In this document: in pieces, positions 33,601 through 37,834 of the stretch
Position numbering within the stretch: the first letter of the stretch is position 1
How the letters are laid out: every line of letters starts with the position of its first letter
Assembly: GCA_014763615.1 (NCBI GenBank)
Contig: JACXVB010000027.1
Span: forward strand, 1-37,834
Source of the DNA: Sphingobacteriales bacterium
Lineage (GTDB): Bacteria > Bacteroidota > Bacteroidia > Sphingobacteriales > Sphingobacteriaceae
Reading direction: 5' to 3'
DNA length: 37,834 nucleotides
The notes under the pieces: generated by a model
Told to the model about the DNA's origin: nothing
What the model saw: the letters and a program-made list of their open reading frames with translations, nothing else
Databases searched by the model: none
Program-made: the position numbers and the translations under genes

Positions 33601-33656
33601 ACTCCGTCTGGGAATTAAAGGTGACATAATGTTTTTAAGATATTTCCGGACGGAGT
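33601..33656. repeat. Long hairpin with ACTCCGTC/GACGGAGT arms
   Basis: ACTCCGTC (33601-33608) pairs with GACGGAGT (33649-33656), and the stem extends inward through TGGGAA / TTTCCG with wobble pairs to about 14 bp. Confidence 0.6.
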
Positions 33657-33674
33657 CTTCGGTTTTCAAAAGCA

Positions 33675-33701
33675 TTTAAGTGATCTTTCGTAACACTTAA
33701 A
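33675..33701. repeat. Second TTTAAGTG...CACTTAAA hairpin
   Basis: Perfect 8-nt arms (33675-33682 and 33694-33701) with an 11-nt loop different from that of the first copy. Confidence 0.6.
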
Positions 33702-33742
33702 CGAGTTAAAGGGTTTGAATAACTCATCTATCCCCAAAACGA

Positions 33743-33807
33743 GTTTAAGTCTTAGCGAGCAAATGCAAAGCAGGATTGGGTTGACTTAAATCTTTTTATC
33801 TAGCCTT
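33743..33807. repeat. 65-nt direct repeat, copy B
   Basis: Differs from copy A (33331-33395) at two positions only. TTTAAGTC (33744-33751) / GACTTAAA (33783-33790) arms are kept. Confidence 0.8.
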
Positions 33808-34041
33808 AGTTTAGCAAATCAAGAAAAGAATTAAAAAGTATAGAGGTCAACACTTAGTTACCTATAATTTGAGTTTGATAAATTTTATCCGAGATCACCA
33901 TTCTTACGATAAGCTTGTTGAATATAGTTGCTTTGTTCTGCGAACGGTTGATTCTGAAACAGAACTCGTCAAAATACCTGTTTATGTGTTTCCCGCTTAC
34001 CCATGAGTAGGTCGTTCTTATCCATGATTTTATTCAGAACT

Positions 34042-34073
34042 GGTCGTAGGTTTAGCGCAGCGTTCCTACGACC
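34042..34073 (-). repeat. REP-type palindrome left of the RAYT remnant
   Basis: GGTCGTAGG (34042-34050) / CCTACGACC (34065-34073), perfect 9-nt arms. Read on the minus strand it aligns with the element at 34406-34436, so the two are inverted relative to each other around the transposase remnant. Confidence 0.7.
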
Positions 34074-34311
34074 TATTATTTATAGAGCATCCGCTTGATT
34101 CACCAATTTCTTTATTTAAAAATATCAAATCAAACTTACTTTTACAAAAACTGTAATAAGCAGCACAACTACTATTAGCCCATTCTTCGGGTTTTGATAC
34201 AAAACCCTGTTCAACAGGATTATTGTGAATATAGGCTAATCTTTGATGAAGCATTTCAACGGTGTCGAAATATAGTTCTCTATTGTTATGAAATTTATAT
34301 TTTCTTGCCAT
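34066..34311 (-). pseudogene. REP-associated tyrosine transposase (RAYT, Y1_Tnp) with internal deletion
   Basis: From ATG 34311 the reading starts MARKYKFHNNRELYF, the N-terminus of Bacteroidota RAYT proteins, and then goes straight into DTVEMLHQRLAYIHNNPVEQ and GFVSKPEEWANSS, the C-terminal signature YIHNNPVExGFV. Full-length members have about 180-200 residues; here about 81 remain in one frame. The middle, with the HUH metal-binding site and the catalytic Tyr, is missing, so it cannot be active. The C-terminal tail runs into the left palindrome. Confidence 0.82.
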
Positions 34312-34405
34312 AACCTTAATTTGCAAGAGTTTATTTACTGTTTAGCAAAAAAATCGTGGTGGTGTAGAAATGCTGTTATCGAGCGGACGCTCTCATTCTA
34401 AAGTA

Positions 34406-34436
34406 GGTCGTAGAAGCGCTGCGCTTAACCTACGAC
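34406..34436 (+). repeat. REP-type palindrome right of the RAYT remnant
   Basis: GTCGTAG / CTACGAC outer arms with an inner AAGCGC/GCGCTT stem, closely similar to the reverse complement of 34042-34073. Confidence 0.7.
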
Positions 34437-34451
34437 TAGTTGGGGGGTCAT

Positions 34452-34533
34452 CCTGCCTAACGGCAGGCATCCATATCAGCCAATCTCTTTCTAGAGTAAG
34501 CTGTAAGTGTGCTGTGCTAAACCCTGGACTAGG
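34452..34533. repeat. CCTGCC/GGCAGG hairpin and a decayed REP copy
   Basis: Perfect stem CCTGCC-TAAC-GGCAGG at 34452-34467. At 34495-34533 GTGCTGTGCTAAACCCTGGA aligns with GCGCTGCGCTTAACCTACGA of the REP element, so it looks like a worn copy. Confidence 0.5.
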
Positions 34534-34546
34534 TAGGGAGATTTAT

Positions 34547-35044
34547 TTACTTACTTTCAAAATAGCGCTTCAAATGTGCTAATTGCCATTTTTTAAAATC
34601 AATTTGACCTAAATTTTCATTTTTTGGAATCTCAAATAGTAAATTATTTTCTCTATTGATCACAAATAAATAACCGGGACCAATAATATCCTCATTAGTT
34701 TGATAGAATTTGTTAAAATCATGAGTTAAGTCCTTAAATAACCTCATATTTGGATGATTAAATGAATCTGGTAAGTAAAATACGTTAATGTCAACCTTAG
34801 AATGTTTCCTTTTTTCTTCACGTAAAAAATCTTCAAAATTAGGGTTCGCTAGTACTATAAAACTATTTATTTTTAGTTTAGGATCAGTGAATAACATTTC
34901 TAAATCCGCCCTGCATGGTTCGCACCAAGAAAAGGCCATAACAGCTATAATATTATTAGATTTTGCCTTAGAAACAATTTTAGAAGCATCTGAAAATATA
35001 TGATTATATAAAAAAGAGAAATATAATAATATAGAATAAATCAT
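34547..35044 (-). CDS. Thioredoxin-like protein with CEPC motif, exported
   Basis: 165 residues. The N-terminal hydrophobic stretch (MIYSILLYFSFLYNHIFS) is a signal peptide or anchor. AVMAFSWCEPCRADLEMLF carries the W-C-x-x-C redox site (Cys40/Cys43 approximately), followed by a TlpA/redoxin-like course and PGYLFVINRENNLLFEIP in place of the classical cis-Pro loop. It is probably a periplasmic thiol-disulfide protein. Composition is strikingly rich in N, K and I and AT-rich like the beta-barrel gene upstream on the same strand, 190 nt away, so the two probably arrived together. Substrate unknown. Confidence 0.75.
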   Translation of the reverse strand: MIYSILLYFSFLYNHIFSDASKIVSKAKSNNIIAVMAFSWCEPCRADLEMLFTDPKLKINSFIVLANPNFEDFLREEKRKHSKVDINVFYLPDSFNHPNMRLFKDLTHDFNKFYQTNEDIIGPGYLFVINRENNLLFEIPKNENLGQIDFKKWQLAHLKRYFESK

Positions 35045-35234
35045 AATATCAAACTTATATTAATTCTAACCAACTTACTTTTTCAATAAATTTGAGTGTC
35101 AAGATTTTTACGCTGCCTTTTATAAACTTCTTAACACTTAATTTTTAAAAAGTTTCTAAGTTTCTTAAGCCTTTTTTGATTAACATTATTACCTAATGAT
35201 CAAAATTAATAACAACAAATAAAACTTGGAGCTA

Positions 35235-37751
35235 TCAGAAATTATAATTTAAACCAGCAACAAATACCCTTCCTAACAAATTATAAGTAAATGATTGACT
35301 ACTAAGAGTTGAGAAAGTTTCAGCCTGAATTGTTGTTTTGTTGAAGATATTTCTTAAATTAAGAAATATTTTTGTTTTATTCTCTTTAATTCCTTTTGTA
35401 AAATTTATATCACTTAATAACAAAGAATTTGAACCCTGATGTATTAAAGAGTTATTAATATTAATAATTGTATTTTTATCAACCTTTAAATAACCATTTA
35501 AAATATAATTATTCGTAACTATTTTATTTTGTTTATTTATAAATGTACTGTTAATAAATTTGTTGCTTCTAATTTGATAACCTAAAGAGAAATTCACTCC
35601 TTTTTTAAAGACTGTGGTCATTAATAATTTAATATTGGAAGTTGAGGTTTTTATATCACTAAATGATTCTGAGGGATTAATTAAACTAAAATAATTATTA
35701 GTAAAATTTGAAGATTCTAATCTAAATTTAGTTTTTAAAAAAGGAACATATTTATCAATTTGAGCGTTAATTATTGTTGAACCACTTGAAGGAGTTATAA
35801 TTCGTCTAAGACTATCACCTAATGAACCCAGAGAAAGGTTATAACCTAAACCATTAGTCGTTTTTAAATTCGTAAAGTTTACAAAAAAACTTTCTTGGTT
35901 GTAAAGATTAGAATAAGTATATCTTAAGCTTATTTTGTTGTTGTTTGGTATTGTAATATTATTTAAACCCTCAACAATAGTTCTGTAGTCAACCTGTACT
36001 CTACCAAACGCTATATCTTCTAAACTAAAAACGTCTTTATTATTACTCACTTCGAAATTAAATAAATGATTCCTGGTTAATTTATATTGGAATGATGCTT
36101 TCGGTTGGTATAAGAAAAAATTTCTTATTGAACCATTAAAATCAATTTTTCTTAAGGTTAGATAATTATTCACGTCAAATTGGAATTTTCCTTTCTCAAT
36201 TTTGATAAATAAAGTATTATAGAAATCATTAGTTATTTGTTTATTTAGATTATTAAAACTTAAGCGAAATACATCAAATGTATTTATTCTATTATTAAGC
36301 CCTATTTCATTTGATACTAATAAGATTTTTTTGATTCTGCTAACCAACCTTAAGTTGATATTTTTTGATTCTGAATATTGGTTAATGTTCTGATCTATGC
36401 TATTACTTTCATTGTTAAATTTTTGAGGAAAGTTCTTATTTTCGAAAGTTATGCTGGTTAAAAAAGCCATATTTTGATTAATTTTAGTGCTATAATCTAA
36501 ATTTGATTTAAAGGATTTTAAAATACCAGTATCTCTTAAAATAAAACTAGTTGGATTGTTTGATAATGAAAATAATAAATCCGCAGAATTAAATAAGTTT
36601 TTATTATTAAGATCAATTCCAAATTTTAATACGGAGTTCTCTCTTGGGGTATAAGTAAAGTTTGTGTTTATATCAAAATTGGTTAACTTATTAATAACTT
36701 TCTGCGTTTCTTCAAATGAAATGTTTTGACTACCTAGTAAGTACTTATTTAAAGAATTATTAGTGTTACTTAAATTATTCGAATCAAATACTAAATTATT
36801 TTTTACTTTAAATTTGTCGTTAGGATTATAAATATGAATTAAAGAAATTAATAATTCATTGTTGATATTATTTTGGTAATTATTATTTAATAAATCAAAA
36901 GTTTTAGGTGTAAATTGAGTTATAGTTTGGGATGTTTCGATATCATTTATTGCCTCATTATTATCAATTAAATCATAGACGTTAAGATAGTTACCAATAT
37001 TGTTATACCCATTTATTAAATAAAACTTGTGTTTTTTTTGGTATGAAAAGAGATTGCCATTTAATTCTTTTTTTTTATTCAAGCCTAAAGAAGCACTAAA
37101 ATTACCGAAAAAAAACTTCTTTTTTTCAGGGTCAACTTTCAAATCTATAACCGTATTATTTTCTGTACTTAAGTCTTTAAGAACAGGATTATCTACATAA
37201 TTCTCAATGGCAATTATATCCTTTATTAAATTAGGGTTTATATTTTTTGAAGCAATCGAGTAATTATTTTTGAAAATGTTCTCACCGTCTATTAAAATTG
37301 TTTCAATTGGTTTCCCTTTAAATGATACATTTCCATTGTCAGAAACGCTTATTCCAGGCAGTTTTTTTAATATATCCTCTATTTTGAAATCTTCATCTGA
37401 CTTAAAATTTTTAACGCTATAAATAGTCGTATCATTCCTAACTCTTATTCCTTTAAAATCATCAAGTATTACTACTTCATTTAAAACTTGAGTTTTTGTT
37501 TCTAACTTAATTTCTACGTTTATGTTATCTAACAAATAAATCTTTTTTTCAAAGGTCTTATAGTTAATACCTCTAACAATGATAATAATTGAATCTAATT
37601 TAGCTTTACTTACATAAGTAAAGTGGCCAAATTTAGTTGGTGAAGTATAACCTATTAATAAAGAGTCCTGGATAGTATAAAATTGAATAATTACATCTGA
37701 AACTTGATGGTTATTTTCATCCAATACAGTTCCTTTTGTAAGCTCCCCCAA
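35235..37751 (-). CDS. TonB-receptor-like outer-membrane beta-barrel protein, 5' end lost
   Basis: About 830 residues. KGTVLDENNHQVSDVIIQFY begins a CarboxypepD_reg-like domain (about 6-85). A plug-like part follows (IEDILKKLPGISVSDNGNVS, then PIETILIDGENIF), then a long Asn-rich barrel ending in GRVFVAGLNYNF with terminal Phe. This is the SusC/outer_membrane_beta-barrel type used for uptake or export of larger substrates. There is no signal peptide: the open frame has only a TTG start (37749-37751) and an upstream in-frame stop, and sequence beyond about 37737 looks like the end of an IS3 element. So the first codons were probably cut off, and the product should not reach the outer membrane. 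Confidence 0.75.
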   Translation of the reverse strand: MGELTKGTVLDENNHQVSDVIIQFYTIQDSLLIGYTSPTKFGHFTYVSKAKLDSIIIIVRGINYKTFEKKIYLLDNINVEIKLETKTQVLNEVVILDDFKGIRVRNDTTIYSVKNFKSDEDFKIEDILKKLPGISVSDNGNVSFKGKPIETILIDGENIFKNNYSIASKNINPNLIKDIIAIENYVDNPVLKDLSTENNTVIDLKVDPEKKKFFFGNFSASLGLNKKKELNGNLFSYQKKHKFYLINGYNNIGNYLNVYDLIDNNEAINDIETSQTITQFTPKTFDLLNNNYQNNINNELLISLIHIYNPNDKFKVKNNLVFDSNNLSNTNNSLNKYLLGSQNISFEETQKVINKLTNFDINTNFTYTPRENSVLKFGIDLNNKNLFNSADLLFSLSNNPTSFILRDTGILKSFKSNLDYSTKINQNMAFLTSITFENKNFPQKFNNESNSIDQNINQYSESKNINLRLVSRIKKILLVSNEIGLNNRINTFDVFRLSFNNLNKQITNDFYNTLFIKIEKGKFQFDVNNYLTLRKIDFNGSIRNFFLYQPKASFQYKLTRNHLFNFEVSNNKDVFSLEDIAFGRVQVDYRTIVEGLNNITIPNNNKISLRYTYSNLYNQESFFVNFTNLKTTNGLGYNLSLGSLGDSLRRIITPSSGSTIINAQIDKYVPFLKTKFRLESSNFTNNYFSLINPSESFSDIKTSTSNIKLLMTTVFKKGVNFSLGYQIRSNKFINSTFINKQNKIVTNNYILNGYLKVDKNTIININNSLIHQGSNSLLLSDINFTKGIKENKTKIFLNLRNIFNKTTIQAETFSTLSSQSFTYNLLGRVFVAGLNYNF

Positions 37752-37834
37752 AAACAGTACGGTTTAAAAGTAGAATAATTAACTTTAAACAGTAAGTATG
37801 AAAAGGAGTAAATTTTCCCCGACGCAAGTAGCCA
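37737..37834 (+). mobile_element. Left end of an IS3-family insertion sequence (runs out of the window)
   Basis: The non-coding lead TGTAAGCTCCCCCAAAAACA is followed about 40 nt later by the orfA start. The left boundary is inferred from the point where the beta-barrel gene stops matching its family. Right end and target duplication are outside the window. Confidence 0.65.
37798..37834 (+). CDS. IS3-family transposase OrfA, partial
   Basis: ATG 37798 followed by 11 further codons reads MKRSKFSPTQVA, which is the start of the HTH_Tnp_1 domain of IS3-family (IS407-like) OrfA proteins. The gene continues beyond the right edge. OrfA binds the IS ends and, by programmed frameshifting with OrfB, gives the active transposase. 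Confidence 0.8.
   Translation, partial: MKRSKFSPTQVA

Larger units (their letters stand above)
33048..34041. other. About 1 kb with no convincing gene, rich in repeats
   Basis: No intact gene is supported. It holds an 11-nt tandem repeat, two 65-nt direct repeats, two related TTTAAGTG hairpins, a REP-like pair of CTGAA/TTCAG stems and one long hairpin (listed separately). A start-less open frame at 33815-34006 (reading KYRGQHLVTYNLSLINFIRD, 63 codons) may be a fragment of a lost gene; I do not recognise it. Confidence 0.6.

Noticed and set aside
33048..33807. CRISPR array
   Set aside because: The repeats are few, of different lengths and unevenly spaced (412 nt between the best pair), with no cas genes nearby.
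34370..34582. 70-codon plus-strand open frame
   Set aside because: It runs across the REP palindromes and the CCTGCC hairpin and into the thioredoxin-like gene; no protein-like pattern.

Overview
The window reads as chromosome of a Bacteroidota member, most likely Sphingobacteriaceae (Pedobacter or a close relative). The reasons are AT-rich DNA, A-rich leaders without Shine-Dalgarno sequences, candidate promoters with the Bacteroidota -7 element TAnnTTTG, a BshC bacillithiol enzyme, small Bacteroidota families (DUF4295, DUF5683), and the gene order parA-parB-DUF5683-dapB-lepB. Genus is inference from protein character only; no search was run.

Layout. 1-17.9 kb is mostly core: CsbD, acetyl-CoA synthetase, a MORN protein, the ribosomal unit rpmB-rpmG-DUF4295 with ftsY, a small toxin-antitoxin pair whose toxin is frameshifted, rimO, bshC, an Ldh_2 dehydrogenase, then the minus-strand operon parA-parB-DUF5683-dapB-lepB, an FMN reductase, a TerC protein, a polyprenyl diphosphate synthase, a small outer-membrane protein and thioredoxin. 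18.0-18.6 kb is a decayed patch with a broken small membrane-protein gene, a 22-bp palindrome and an orphan terminator.

18.6-24.4 kb is the main accessory block. A split YeeE/YedE transporter pair and a TPMT-family methyltransferase lie on the minus strand. Opposite them is a five-gene plus-strand cluster: DUF2064/TIGR04282-type glycosyltransferase, AhpD-like peroxidase, ArsS-type radical SAM enzyme, aquaporin-family channel and ArsM arsenite methyltransferase. Together they look like an arsenic methylation and arsenosugar pathway with its own channel. No arsR, arsC or arsB/acr3 is present.

24.5-33.0 kb returns to housekeeping: a HAD phosphatase with an altered motif I, tRNA-Ser(GGA) with a degenerate partial copy upstream, galM, type I asparaginase, TatD nuclease, an FKBP lipoprotein, an NrnA-like phosphoesterase, ndk, a HopJ-family protein and a membrane histidine kinase. 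The gap upstream of the FKBP gene carries two kinds of tandem repeat.

33.0-37.8 kb is a plastic region. It has about 1 kb without a convincing gene but full of inverted and direct repeats, a REP-associated transposase (RAYT) remnant with an internal deletion lying between two oppositely oriented palindromes, a thioredoxin-like protein, and a large outer-membrane beta-barrel gene that has probably lost its signal peptide to an IS3-family element whose orfA starts at the right edge.
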